In this document: one piece after another, positions 10,927 to 23,007 of the stretch
Layout of the letters: each line of letters begins with the position of its first letter
How positions within the stretch are numbered: position 1 is the stretch's first letter
Assembly: GCA_037179385.1 (NCBI GenBank)
Contig: CM074194.1
Location: 4,977,001-5,041,000, forward strand
Direction: 5' to 3'
From: Holothuria scabra
Taxonomy: Eukaryota > Echinodermata > Holothuroidea > Aspidochirotida > Holothuriidae
Length of the DNA: 64,000 bases
Notes under the pieces: model-generated
Database searches by the model: none
Seen by the model: the letters and a program-made list of their open reading frames with translations, nothing else
Told to the model about the DNA's origin: nothing
Translations under genes and position numbers: made by a program

Positions 10927-13177
10927 CGGTAAGAAAATGAGCCGTAAAACTCCATGTAACTTACTATTTTACTCAATGAGGTAGGCAAAGATGTTAGGAG
11001 AAGAATTTTTGAAATTTTGAATGAATGTAGTGGTTATGTTAATTATACAGGTTACTACGTTAGGAGGATAGTAACCGGTAGCCAGCAAATTAGTTATATG
11101 GACCTAAAGAACACACCAACGCAAATGTGTTGAGTAGTACCCTGGAAGGAAACTTGTTCACTACCCATATTCAAGGGAACCTGAAACAATGAGCCTACAG
11201 ATGTTTAAAACGAAACAATTAAGATGATAACTGTGAAGACAATGTTTCATAACGACCCAGATTTGACAGGTGAATATATGTTTTTAATTGCCAGTATCAA
11301 GGAAACGTTGCAGATCTGTATTGTTTCGTCCTGGTCGGAGATGAAAGTCCATTACCTCAGATGTGTAAATGCCAACAGCTGGCTTGGTATTAAGAGCTAC
11401 ACTCTTTGAGGGCGAATATTCCAACTGGTCCCAAAGGTCCAAGACGAAAATCAGCATTCCTTATCTTCACTGAAACTACACCCGTTGTAGGTGCGTGACG
11501 GTTTTATGTGGCAAGAATAAAGTTGCATGACCCGTGATTTACATTCCTGTTGCCGCTTTGCATACTGCACGAAAGTGAATTCAATATGAAGTTGTTCTTA
11601 TCGAGGTATCAAACCGAAAACTAGGACAAAAGTACCAGCTGATGCGAAAGGTAGTATGCCCTGTCATTGGGAAACCTCTAGTTATGGACCAACCTTCAAA
11701 AGAGTGGACATATTTTTGATGAGAGAGAATGAGAACACTAACCTGAATCAATATAGAAGGGAAAAAAACTCGTAAAGGTAGTTAATGGATGAAGTCTAGC
11801 CGTCTTTAATCAGCTCAACCTGGCGAACGAACCATTCGAAAACAGCTGCGAAGATGAAACACAAAATTAAAACTAGCCACCAGGTCTTTATCATGCTCCT
11901 GTATGGATTTCAGAATAAGTAATAAAAACGGAATGCACGGAGGTTTCCGTTATAATGATATATGCGGTCTACGTAGAGACGCACTATACGTTGTTTGTGT
12001 CGCCGTTTTGCCAATATATTCACGGTATCTTTCAAAGGCAGATTTGGACGATGATCAACCAGAGATGCAAAACACAGACGCTCCATGGTGAAAGCGCCTG
12101 AATAATAAGTCGGTTACAATTGTATCTGACATCAGAAACTTGAAACGACAATTAAGCATAAACAAGAACTGTGATTTCACTAGAGGAAAGTTAGGTCCTT
12201 TCCCCGCTCGTCAAGTTAGACAAGATCTCGCTTGGTGGTCATCTCAAGCATTCTATATTTTTATTCCTACTCATTTACCCTTAAAAAGATAGTAGGTGGC
12301 TTCTTTTCCTCTCTTTATTCAAATTGAAACAAGGATAAAGTGAACTATCATGTACAAATGAAAGATTCACAAAAATATTATCGTTTAGTAGCATGAAACA
12401 TCATTTTCATACGCATTTCATACGGATGAAAAACGTACGAAATTTCCACCTTGGGAAGTGTCAAGTTCTTGACATCTGCTTCCAATAGTGTCTAATGACA
12501 GAAAAACTGAAAAGCATTTGGTAGATGTTAATGTTGATTAAACGTGTCTACAAATCCTTATTCATTGTGAAACCTGAGGATTAATTAATTGCCATTCGTT
12601 GCCGCATGGAATTATGTGAAACGCGCGAGGCGTGCTTATTTGCGTGACTAGATTAGAAGAGGAAAATAGTTCCCCATTGGTTAGAACTGATGAGAATTAT
12701 TTGTCCCAGAAAGGTTTCACTAATTATTACAAAAGATTGAAACGACCACCTCCATAAATACATTTTAAACCTTAATGTCATTGAAAAAATACAAAAAGGC
12801 CACGGCATGGCCAGCCCTGACGATTCTTTTTTTTTTTTTTTTCAATAACGGAGAAATACTATGCCGAATGTACTATAAAAATGTAATGAATCATTCCCTC
12901 AACAGCAGTTGCTTCACTCGCAAACACATATGATGCATTCATGTAGGTAAGCTAACGTTGGATTAAGTTTTACTGCCCAGTTTCCAACCAATTGGTTAAG
13001 TCGGGCCATTTGGTTAACAAAATGAACACAAACCGACCGCCGTCTTTCGTAGGGTCGCTTTTTACAGTGGAGGTGAGAAAAGATAACGGGTAACAACAAC
13101 TCATCACCAGTGATTGATTTTCATTGTTGTTAATTTATCTCGTGTTTTCATGCAATCGGCGATCAGCTAAGTTTAGA
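10927..13177. other. Non-coding, no gene seen
   Basis: AT-rich sequence with short unremarkable open frames, one oligo-T run near 12828-12842, and no recognised protein, RNA or repeat. Confidence 0.45.
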
Positions 13178-13229
13178 GTTACCAGGGAGTTGCTAGAGAC
13201 TAGTCACCCTCTAGCAACTCCCTGGAGTA
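13178..13229. repeat. Strong perfect hairpin (17-bp stem, 10-nt loop)
   Basis: CCAGGGAGTTGCTAGAG at 13182-13198 is exactly complementary to 13209-13225, with a 10-nt loop ACTAGTCACC. The outer bases GTTA and TAAC extend the stem across a small bulge. The unit is GC-rich compared with its neighbours. It may be a tiny foldback element or a structured RNA, and nothing in the flanks decides between them. Confidence 0.85.
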
Positions 13230-13963
13230 ACCGACTTGAACCGGGCAGAGGGTACATTAATGAGTGTGTAGCATTAGTATTGTTTTCACATTTTACGTGC
13301 TTCACTAAAGGGTTGATTTTTTAAAAAGTAGAGAGAGTAGAGTTTTGCATTATTTGAACCGTACAAATTGTGGATGCAGTTCAAAACTGCGCACACATGT
13401 TCTCCGTTCCAGACGATAACTGCGGTTTTTTTCTGAAAACGTGGGATTCCACTACTGATAGTTTAGAATTCCTGTCTGTAATAGACCTTGAAAAATTGGC
13501 CTCTTCCCTCGTCAAAGTTCAAATGCCAAATCGAAACTTCATGAATCAACAATAAAAATTCCACACCTTGAACGGTGGATGTTTATGTTTTAAGCTTTAT
13601 TTTCGAATCTAGCAGGGCGGTGACGCATTTTTGCAGTAAGCGTTACGATACAGGGCATTTACCTTCAAAGGATCCTTCATGATAAATTGTTGTATTTCCA
13701 GGTATGATAACACCAGAATTGAATTCAGCGGGTAAATAAGCCAGTTAAGAGTTACAGTTTTGTTTTAAAGGCCAAATGTTATAAGGGTACGCGCTCTATC
13801 AATTAGCCACCTCTGCCATAGTAATGCCTTGCGCACAGTGCACAAACCTATGCATAGCGCGTGACAAGTCTCCTCAGGTCATAGGTCATAGGGGTATTGA
13901 ATTCATCATAACAAATCCGCAGTAACAACTCTGAACTGGCTTATAAGTTACGAAAAACGTGTC
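13230..13963. other. Non-coding, no gene seen
   Basis: No convincing frame, RNA gene or repeat is visible in this interval. Confidence 0.4.
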
Positions 13964-14454
13964 AAAGTGTACCTCAATTCAAGAAACTCAAAATTATATA
14001 TTAAAGAAGATGCAAAATGAATTCTAAGAGTCCACATACTATCATTCCTGAGGTGAGATATAAAATGTTGAAGTTAATTCACTTAAAACAAATGTGTCCA
14101 TTGCGCAATGATTGGTGACTTTTTTTTTATACAACTTACATAACCTGCTTTGTTTCCATTTAAAATTAAAAACATTTTTATGAACTTGAACACTTCCTGT
14201 TTGCTTGCATAGCATGTTCCACAGAGTGGGCTTAATTAATAAAATCACCCCATAAGTGTAAAAGTGCTATTACACCTTGGTACAAGTTGTAACTTTAAGA
14301 AAAATAAAGAAATACAAAGATTGTAACTTGAGGAGTACAACAGCGACATCACAAATTATTGCTCAACGTACCATTTCAAGTTCAATGACTGTTATAATTC
14401 ATTTTTCATAGTCTCTAATATTTATTTTGATTTTTTTAACTTAAGGTACACTTT
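13964..14454. mobile_element. Inverted-repeat element with LINE-tail insert, copy 1 (short form)
   Basis: The ends are AAAGTGTACCTCAA at 13964 and the inverted TTAAGGTACACTTT ending at 14454. Inverted similarity continues inward for well over 100 bp (AATGAATTCTAAGAGTC versus its complement-like form, then GTTGTAC and GCGCAAT/GCTCAAT blocks). Between the arms the minus strand reads LWNMLCKQTGSVQVHKNVFNF, which aligns with the LINE ORF2 tail residues LCNMPYKQTRSVEGLKHIFNF in the long copy at 34.6 kb. The same organisation recurs at 25230-25790. No clear target duplication was found. I infer a foldback/MITE-like family that carries captured LINE sequence. Confidence 0.7.
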
Positions 14455-17400
14455 AATAATTACAAGCGATCATTATTTCTTGGAATTCTCAGCAGAACGG
14501 TAGCCTAAACCCCAGTCATGGTTAAGTCTGTACACACCTGATAGAAATTTCAAGATCAGTTGGTTTTTTTGCGGTTTTCTACCGTGAAAAAAATCGACCA
14601 AGTCATGACTCTGTCGGCTTAGTCATGACGCTCAGTGTCAAGGGGAATAATTTCTTATGTTTATTTTTACCGCAAACTATTCCTTTTTTACTCCCTTGCA
14701 ACTGACCGATCGACCGATCAACAATGTACCTGGGCTTAAAATATAGTATTTGATCTTAGCTCGGCTGGTACTCAACATATGAATTTACTTTGCATTTGTA
14801 CCGCGTCCGTTCATCTTGGCTATTGTAAATGTATAAATATGAAATAGATACTTTAATTTAAATAGAAGCACATCATTGTGGCAGTTGGTGACTCAATACT
14901 CATCATTGGACACTTGAAACTTATTTTGATCGATTAACATATGGGATTCCATTCATTCCCTGAATTTTTAAAATAAAAATTTGGACTTTTGGTGGTCTAC
15001 TTGTTATGCTTATGATTAAAATCTACAGTACATGGATTTTGTTGAATACGCAAACATATTTCATAAGTCAAGATTAGGACAGAAATGAAAATCAAGAAAT
15101 CTCATTTTACTTTTAGTGCCTATGCCATACACTGACCAAAAAGGAAATGAATACAATCGATCGTGCCCTCAGAGAGAACTTCATCACAATCTGGAATATC
15201 CTTTGCTGATTTCACGTAATTCATTGAACACTTCGATTTATGTCTACCTTCTATTCTCTCTATTTCAACACATGGAAACTCTCCAAAGTTTTCCAAACGT
15301 CTCTCCGTGGTTTTAACCTTTTCGAGTATTGCAGTTTTAAAAATTAACGACATGAAAAGTCCGAAGTTACGTTACATCTTGATTTAACAAGTTCCATGGC
15401 CAGTGAGTCTTGTTTCTTGATTCAATAACAGTATATCTTTAGGAACTAAGAATTTGGAATTTCTTTGCATGTTAATTTTGTTTTATCACTTTTATTTTGG
15501 TTGTTACATATTCAGACTATACCCACATGATGTTCTTCAGAAACAAGGTATTCTTTACGAGACCAGTGAGAGCTATGACCATGTCTTCAGAGACAGTTGA
15601 TGCCATCTTAACACATAGCTTCCAGCAAATATAAAACTTTTTAAGTAGAAATCTTGATGGACATGAAAATGTGTTTAGAAAAGAGTTACTTTCCCATAGA
15701 GAAGCATACTCTTTCCTTGCTGACAAGAAATTGCCCGGGCATTCCTTCAGCGTTTGCAGCTGTTACGGTAATTTAAATGCGGTCGTCTGGTACCATTCCT
15801 TCAACAGGTACCTTATTCGCCAAAATGAAGTGTGTGATAAAATCTCGTTTTCAAGACGTGCAAAAAAAAAAAACAAGGACAATTTCCCATTTCGGAATAC
15901 CCCTGAATTCTATTTACTCTATAAACGAATAAGATATCATTTTTTGTTTGTCACGAGTGCCTGTCTTATGCTTCGTTTATAATATTTGTGCAATTTACTC
16001 ACTAGTACACTTTTGTCACTGGTGGAAAAATGTGTTATCAGGTGTTAGGTAACGAAATCAAAAATGTAAAGCTAAAACGGGGTTACTTGTGTGAGATTCC
16101 TTCCAATTACTGAATACAAGACTGTATGACATAACGGATAATGTACATTTAGATAGATTGTCCACCTAAAGCAGATCCAGTTTAACAAAATAGGCTAAAT
16201 CATGATTGCGTAAAGGCATTTTTGTTCATACCAAGGTACATACTTTTCATGCATCGATAAAAAAGAATAATAAGCCTTATTTTAGAATCAGGAGACATTT
16301 TAAAATGTGAGCTTCTGTGCACCCTCCTTAATTTTGTTGCTTGGATTAGTATGGTAATCTTATCCAGAAAAAAACTTCCGGGATGGTAAATTTCTGTCTG
16401 CAAATTAATAAACCAAATAAATCATGGAGGCAGATGTGCAATTTGTTGTTAGTATCCATACACTGTTAAAACTTCCGATGTCTTTTATGTTCCTCCTTAG
16501 TTTCTCTTATCACCAATCAACTTTAAGGAGTAAACCGACATTTAAGGTTTCAACTGAGAGCCAAATTTTGTATTTTACAGCTTTACATTGGTATCTGTAT
16601 GGAACAATACCAACAATTACATATTTTTGCTTTCACTTTTACGCTCTTCTCTGACTTAACGCCTAACCCCAAAACCTTAAAGAGGAGTTTAAGAAATTGG
16701 TGAGCCCTACTCTCGGTCAGATAGTTTACGTCATGCATTCAGGTGAATGAATCGGCTTTCAAGTAACTGTTAATGCAACTGTCTAAGATGATACAGTTTT
16801 AAAGCGAGAATGAAAGTTCTTGAAATTGTCTAAGAATCCTTAGGGTAGGTAACCCTCGCAACGATGCTCGTGATTAATGATGCCATGAAGAAAGTTCCGC
16901 GTGAGCTCGACTAACCGCGAGAAAATGCATTAGGAGGATCTTCTTAGCTTAGTTGGGGGAACCAAGAATCTGCTCTTGGCGGTATGCGAATAACACGTGT
17001 GTCTAAATGTCATTGCACGGAAATCGCGAGGCAAGCACACCTGTGTTATCGTTCTAATCGACGTGTTCGTTTGCTCCGGTAATACTAACAAAAATCTTTT
17101 CAATTCCTACAAAGAGAGATATCACGGCTGGGCCTGAACTATCCATTACTTTATGGTTTCAACTGTCATTATTTTGATTTTGGTTTTACTGTTTGCATTT
17201 TCAGTTTAAGCACGTTGATAACGTTAAACTGTTTTATCATTCTTTTACTTCAGTGCTAGAGTTTGCATTAAATAGTTTGCGTACAAGATTCTAATAGTAC
17301 TTGATTTGAAAACTAGACAATGTGCATAGATGATCATGAAGAATTGCCCTTCCTTTAAATGGTAAACTTTTACTGTGCACATGATATTAATGGCTGTACA

Positions 17401-20400
17401 GGTTTTCCAAACAGAAACTCTCGCCTTAGAAATACCGTTTTTAAGTTTTTGCATCCATACAAATCGTATGTTTCATAGGTAGGAAGTTCGCAATTCTGTA
17501 GGAAAAGCGTTTTTAAGGAATCACACTTATTTTACAGGTCATTCATTGTAGAAAGGGGTCCAAATATGACAGTTTCTCTAATCTAATCGCAATTTTTAAT
17601 AAAGCGAAACCCCACGGAGTTCTTAGTAATGTATCTCGAATGTAATCGTTAGATATCGCGAAAGGAATAGATAAACTGCCCTGATGTTTACGTCATAAAA
17701 ACTGCTAAATTCGTATAAGATACAACGGATTGGAGATTGAAGAGAAAGGCTGCCAAAGAAACGAAACGATGAAAATCACGTGGCGTGTGCGATCAATCCA
17801 GGAGACCTTGGCAGGTAGGCGTTGCACAGAACCAACTATGTTGTTACAGCCATTTATCAGTGCGTGTGGTAGGGTAAAATCAAGATACGGTCAATTAGAA
17901 AGACAAAATATATGACCTTAATCGTGAGTATCGAATTGATGGTTATTGCCACAAATTACCTCTTTACCATTGCATCCGAGCGGTTGAAGTAATTGAAGAA
18001 TGCATCATGCGATGCAAGCTGGAAAGCTATTTGTCTTATCATCACGATTCCGTAATTGGTATTTAAATGTTGGTAAAACATTGCTTAATATTAATGACGA
18101 TGATAAAGTAAGGTTACTGGATTTAAGGGTTTGTGTAAAGCAAATCAAATACATAATAATGCAACTGTTACAGCTGCGTAATTCTTCAATACATTCAGCA
18201 AATGAAGGTAATGCGATAGACACGATTTCAAGTAGTTATTATAAAGGATTGGGAGATGGAGTTTACATGTGGGTTGTTTTTGGTCAAAACGCACATCCAT
18301 CACCCATAAATTATTGCAATGTGGGAGAGAATGTATGTTACAAATTAGACAAAGACCATTTTCTTAAGGACGAATCTCTGTGCAAAATTTTAATCTCATC
18401 TTGCTTTTATGCAGATATTTGGCTTATTACGTTTTGGGTGTACAAGCCTCCCACTTTCCCAGAAAAAACATTTTAAATGGTTTAGTCTTATAAAAATGCA
18501 ATAACTATCCGTTTCTCGTTGTACACCAAACCTTATTTCCTAATGACGGGGATTCTTCTTTGATTGCCTAGTATGCGAATATTGCTCTCTGAAATTAAAC
18601 CTTTCTTTCACCTTTGTGTTTCAGATTTCTTGTGTAATTTCTTTTAAGCAAGGCGTTCACCGTATAAAGCATTAATTTGCCTGAAACGCAGTAGATCTTT
18701 TTATGGCAAAGATTCCGATACAAAGTGTCGAAATGACACGATTAGTTAATCTGTGAAGAAATGGAGATTTCAGGAAGGCCCTTGGAAATCTCTATTCGTG
18801 CCCGTATTGAAAGTTAAGACTTAAATTGGAGAAAACGTTTCATTGACAGAAAACCACCATTGGCAAAAACAGTCCAGAAATAAACTCAGCTGCAAGTCAG
18901 GAGTCTGTGCGGAATGGAAGCAGTAATTATATTACTTTGGTTTAGGGAGACGTCAAAATATATAGGACGTCAAAAGACGTTAATACGAAGAGAACTGACG
19001 TGCCAATTGAAGTCGAAAAAGACAATTTCTTTTCTTATGCTTGCGTTTTTAACAATGGAGGGAAAAACAACTAAGTTAAGTTGATGGAATACTGGCTACA
19101 AATAGTGAAAATCTAGTCGCGTTAAGATGAAGCTGAAGAACGTCTTAGATGACACCATGTGCCAATACTTAACCGTATCAAGAAGTTATTCGTTAGCATA
19201 TGGTGGCCTAGAAAACTGTATCAAATGCGCGATGACTTTGCATATCTCGATGGCTGCATTTTTGCGCTATATGAAGACACATGTTGACTAATGAGACCTA
19301 GAACGTGTGAATTTAATATGCAGACAAATATTTAAATCCCTCGTGTAAGCTTTAAAATCATTTCATTACGATTAACACTTAAAGTCAAAGGTGTTACACA
19401 CTTTGGGTCTTTTCTTCCAGAATGTGTCCAGTGTTGAATATTTATGTTTTAATTTGTGATAAGGCTTTAGATTTACCTCTCAATTATGGTATGTTGGTAT
19501 CTTATGTCATTTTTTAATCTGGGTATGCTGTTGGTAGCACGGACTTAACGACAAAAACGTCAGTTACGTGTACACAAATAGTCAATCTGAAAAGAATTCT
19601 CTGAATGACCGTTAAAATGAAAATAAATGAAAGTTGATATTGTTAGTTTTATGAACAGTATACACTAAACTGTCATCAATTTGTAGAATTGCTTGTCTGT
19701 CATTAAATGGTTTTCCCGATGTGAATCTCTAGGTAATTTATGAAAGCGTTCATCTTTATGAATAGTGGCCTCGAATCTTTCGCTCTTTGTAAGTGGAGGA
19801 CTTGGTAATCAATATTACACTATTTCACAAAATATAAACATTCGATCGCTTTGAACCGTGTGAAATATTACCATGCAACATCTGATCTGCACATAGTTTT
19901 CATCCGGCTGTATTCAAGAATTACGTCTATCATTTATTTTGCACAAGTGCGTGTCCAACTCACAACATGAGAACTTAATATACACCATAAACACATTTTA
20001 GAACTGAAGAAGCTGTTTATCTCATCTCATTTGTTATCTGAAAACGAAATATGTCATTTTCGAGCCGTTGATTGGAAAATAGGAGCTCAATTTTGAATAC
20101 GCACCTTACCAACCAAATTTAATATGCAAAAAGAGACCTCAATGGGAACTAAATTTGTCCATCGTTAAAAGTTTTTTCATGGAAAACACCCTCAAGCGGG
20201 TGATTCCTGAAAGATCAAAAAAGAGATAAAAGATTCGATCTTTCTGAATGGAACATGGCACACGCAAACTGGCATATTAAAGAAAGAAAGAAGTCTAATA
20301 AAGAAGGGCCTGACGCTAAGTAGGAAACTTACTGCTTTTGACGTAAAAACAACAAATTCTATATTCCATGAGAAACCAACTTTCAGCGGTGTTATTTCGT

Positions 20401-20660
20401 CAAGGTTAGTAACCTTTCAAAGTTCAAAGTAGATCTAGCACAACTTCAAAGTCATGAGTTGCGACAAAATTCAGGTAGAATTAATTTACTTTGATCTACA
20501 ACACCTTGATTGAAAAGGTAAAAGCAAAGGAGAGTCCAGAGATGCAAATACGCGGCTCCCCCATCTCTTCAAGGTTAAACTATGTAGATTCCAAGGTCAA
20601 AATATCTTAAAAGAATATAATTTATGTCGTCTCCATTTCAAATTAAACTGGATATCGGTG
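14455..20660. other. Non-coding, no gene recognised
   Basis: About 6.2 kb without a recognisable gene. The longest frame, 18000-18476 (158 codons, plus), starts MHHAMQAGKLF and is rich in codons expected from AT-rich DNA. It shows no domain, signal peptide or repeat that I recognise, and no clear splice or poly(A) context, so it may be chance. Two smaller frames (15671-15982 and 15120-15353) are equally unremarkable. Confidence 0.4.
18000..18476 (+). CDS. Unrecognised 158-codon open frame, probably spurious
   Basis: An ATG-started frame of 158 codons, the longest in the first 21 kb. It has no known motif. Its middle part contains NINDDDKVRLLDLRVCVKQI, and the C-terminal third is hydrophobic/aromatic without a clean membrane segment. 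It is listed only because of its length. I would not call it a gene without transcript evidence. Confidence 0.12.
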   Translation: MHHAMQAGKLFVLSSRFRNWYLNVGKTLLNINDDDKVRLLDLRVCVKQIKYIIMQLLQLRNSSIHSANEGNAIDTISSSYYKGLGDGVYMWVVFGQNAHPSPINYCNVGENVCYKLDKDHFLKDESLCKILISSCFYADIWLITFWVYKPPTFPEKTF

Positions 20661-20663
20661 GAA

Positions 20664-20695
20664 CCCCCCCCCCCCACACACACACACACACACAT
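20664..20695 (+). repeat. C-run joined to (CA)n microsatellite
   Basis: A run of about 11 C is followed directly by roughly ten CA units (ACACACACAC). It is a simple sequence repeat. Confidence 0.9.
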
Positions 20696-21834
20696 GCAAT
20701 AATACCAGCTTTTTGTGACATTTACCTGTGTCATTTATGAAAAAGGTAGGTCTTACTTGAAGGTATACATTTAGTTGATATTGTTAAATTAACAACAGTG
20801 TTTGAGGGTACTACCGCACAGCAATGGTTACCTAAAACATAGTAAGTCGAATTTCAAAGGTGACTTAAAACAGTTAAAAGATTTCTTTTTTTTTCTTGTA
20901 ACGAATGGTTTGGGCATAACCTTGAAAACAAAAACGAGATGTATTGTCAATTACTCTTGGGGTTTGTCTAAGTTTGGCCATTTACCACCAGAAGCTGCGT
21001 TTTCCAACTCAATGTGTCACTTTAAGAACACCTGGGAAATCTCTCTGTTGATAAAAAAGTTTTCAGCTAAGTGCGGGCTTGTTTTCACGTTTACCCATGT
21101 TCATTTTATATCTAAACAGAATGAACTACCGAACAAAAGTCTGAGTAATTTAAAGTAAAACAATGGGTACATCTTTACTTCTACTATTACAAATGCTTAT
21201 ACTTTCAAAGAAATTTCTACATTTGTTCATCATTATATTTATCTGCTCAAAATATTTTGTGATGGTTTTAAAAAAATGCAAATATTTCATAAGCACACGA
21301 CAACATGTCAAAAATGGAACACAAGGGGAAAGAAATAGATGAATGCCCCAATATACAATACCACGGTGCCATTGTTTCCGATTATACAATCAGCGTTCCA
21401 TATAAACCTTTTAAACGATGACATATTTACATATGCTATTTTACGACGGGTTATATGATGACATAAATATAAAAGGCCTCGTGGAGGTCAATTGTACAGT
21501 ACATTAACTTTATGATATTATTTTATACATTTGTAAACACCAATCGTTTTCAAGTTGTAATTATTATCGTGAATGAACAAAGTGAATATTTGTAACCATT
21601 TCCTTCATATAGATCATCATGTCCTCACACTTGATACAGTTTTGTTTGCATTTTCGCGCAAAGAAAATACTGTGTTATGATGAAGGTACTGATGACGTCT
21701 CAAGGAAACATTTGTCACAAACTTTGACCAAAGATTGAAATGCATTCCATGGCAACGTTCGAACCTCAAAAGCAGGACCTTTGATATACAATTTTGAAAC
21801 CTTAATGTTACTTACAACAGATCTTCTTACTTCC

Positions 21835-23007
21835 TTAAATCTTGGTATCCTCAACGCCTTTTCGTTGGGGCCTAGGCGTCGTTTTCAAAACGGTGCTCTC
21901 GGCTGTTGTTGGCTGCAAATAACTACCGAGCGTTGTTCTGGGACGTTTCAAGTTAGAAAAAGCCCCAGAGGCGTGGGAGCCCGTAGGTCCAGCGGAGGAC
22001 TTGTAACTGGTTTCCCCTAAAATGGTCAAGAAAGGCAACAGTTTATAGAACTCCTTCCGGAAATTGTCATTAAGCCATGCATACAAAAGCGGGTTGAGGA
22101 AAGTACTGCAGACACTTGGAAGAAAAATAATGAAAGGTACAAGACAAACTTCGGTTGGATTGATAATGTGGTAATCGTAAAACATATCGTAAAGGTTCAA
22201 AGGTAGCCAACAGGAGGCAAAAACAATGACCACAGCGGACAGCATACGATTCATTCTTTGACGTCGCGTATTTTCACGTTGTTCTGTGTCCTTCCTACGC
22301 ACACCAGGTTTAACGTTTCTTTTCAGTTTCCAAGCAATACTAACATGTGCAATTGTGACAAGTACCATTGGATAACAGAACTGTATGGTAAAAATAGCTG
22401 TGAAGTATCTAATAGCCACTTGGTTTTCCATTGCATTAACGCACACAATACGATCAAACTGCATTATTTCAGTGATGTCTTGTATCTTGGCGTACACTGC
22501 CATTGGAAGAGTTAGAACTACACAAAAGATCCAGATCACAATTATAATGGCAAAGCATCTATTTCTATTAACAGGTTTAAGAAATGGGTAGACGACTAAA
22601 CAGAATCTGTCTACTGCAATAGCCGTTAAAGTTAAAGAAGACACTAATACAAGACATGATGTAATCATCTGTGCCACTCCACAAAATACCAATCCAAGAG
22701 GCCAAATCTGTGCAAACAAAGACGTTACTGTGACAGGGATTCCGACGGTACAGTAAAGTAAATCCGTTAACGATAGGTTAGTTATGAACCAGTTAATAAC
22801 AGTTCGCATCTTAGGACGTCTGGCCACAACGATGATGACGAGGACATTGCCAAATATGCCTAAGATTGCAAGAACCGCAACAACACCGATAAGAAGCGTT
22901 TTAACAAGAGGGTGGTAGAAGATCAGATTGCAGTCTGGGTAACTATTATTCCGAGACTCGGTAGTGAATTCGAATGTGAAATCTACCTGAGTGGTTAAAT
23001 CTTCCAT
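21835..23007 (-). CDS. Class A GPCR, neuropeptide Y/PrRP-receptor-like, intronless
   Basis: A 390-residue seven-transmembrane receptor in one uninterrupted exon; the ATG is at 23005-23007. The N-terminus is short (about 33 residues), with an NNS glycosylation site at N20. Class A landmarks are all present: GNVLV (N54, TM1), NLSLTD (D82, TM2), W102 in the first extracellular loop, C109 and C189 for the conserved disulfide, DRF at 133-135 in place of DRY, W159 (TM4), P213 (TM5), CWLP at 266-269 (TM6), NPLLY at 305-309 (TM7), then WLNDNFRKEF forming helix 8. The tail of about 70 residues is rich in Ser/Thr. RTVINWFITNLSLTDLL and WLNDNFRKEF resemble neuropeptide Y, neuropeptide F and prolactin-releasing-peptide receptors, so the ligand is probably a C-terminally amidated peptide, but the exact type cannot be set from sequence alone. 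It acts at the plasma membrane through G proteins. No neighbouring gene shares a role with it. Confidence 0.93.
   Translation of the reverse strand: MEDLTTQVDFTFEFTTESRNNSYPDCNLIFYHPLVKTLLIGVVAVLAILGIFGNVLVIIVVARRPKMRTVINWFITNLSLTDLLYCTVGIPVTVTSLFAQIWPLGLVFCGVAQMITSCLVLVSSLTLTAIAVDRFCLVVYPFLKPVNRNRCFAIIIVIWIFCVVLTLPMAVYAKIQDITEIMQFDRIVCVNAMENQVAIRYFTAIFTIQFCYPMVLVTIAHVSIAWKLKRNVKPGVRRKDTEQRENTRRQRMNRMLSAVVIVFASCWLPLNLYDMFYDYHIINPTEVCLVPFIIFLPSVCSTFLNPLLYAWLNDNFRKEFYKLLPFLTILGETSYKSSAGPTGSHASGAFSNLKRPRTTLGSYLQPTTAESTVLKTTPRPQRKGVEDTKI

Noticed and set aside
18000..18476. 158-codon ORF as a real gene
   Set aside because: No motif, no splice or poly(A) context, and composition as expected from AT-rich non-coding DNA; kept only as a low-confidence entry.
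20802..21158. 118-codon ORF downstream of the GPCR
   Set aside because: No recognisable domain; overlapping frames on the other strand are equally open, as expected by chance.
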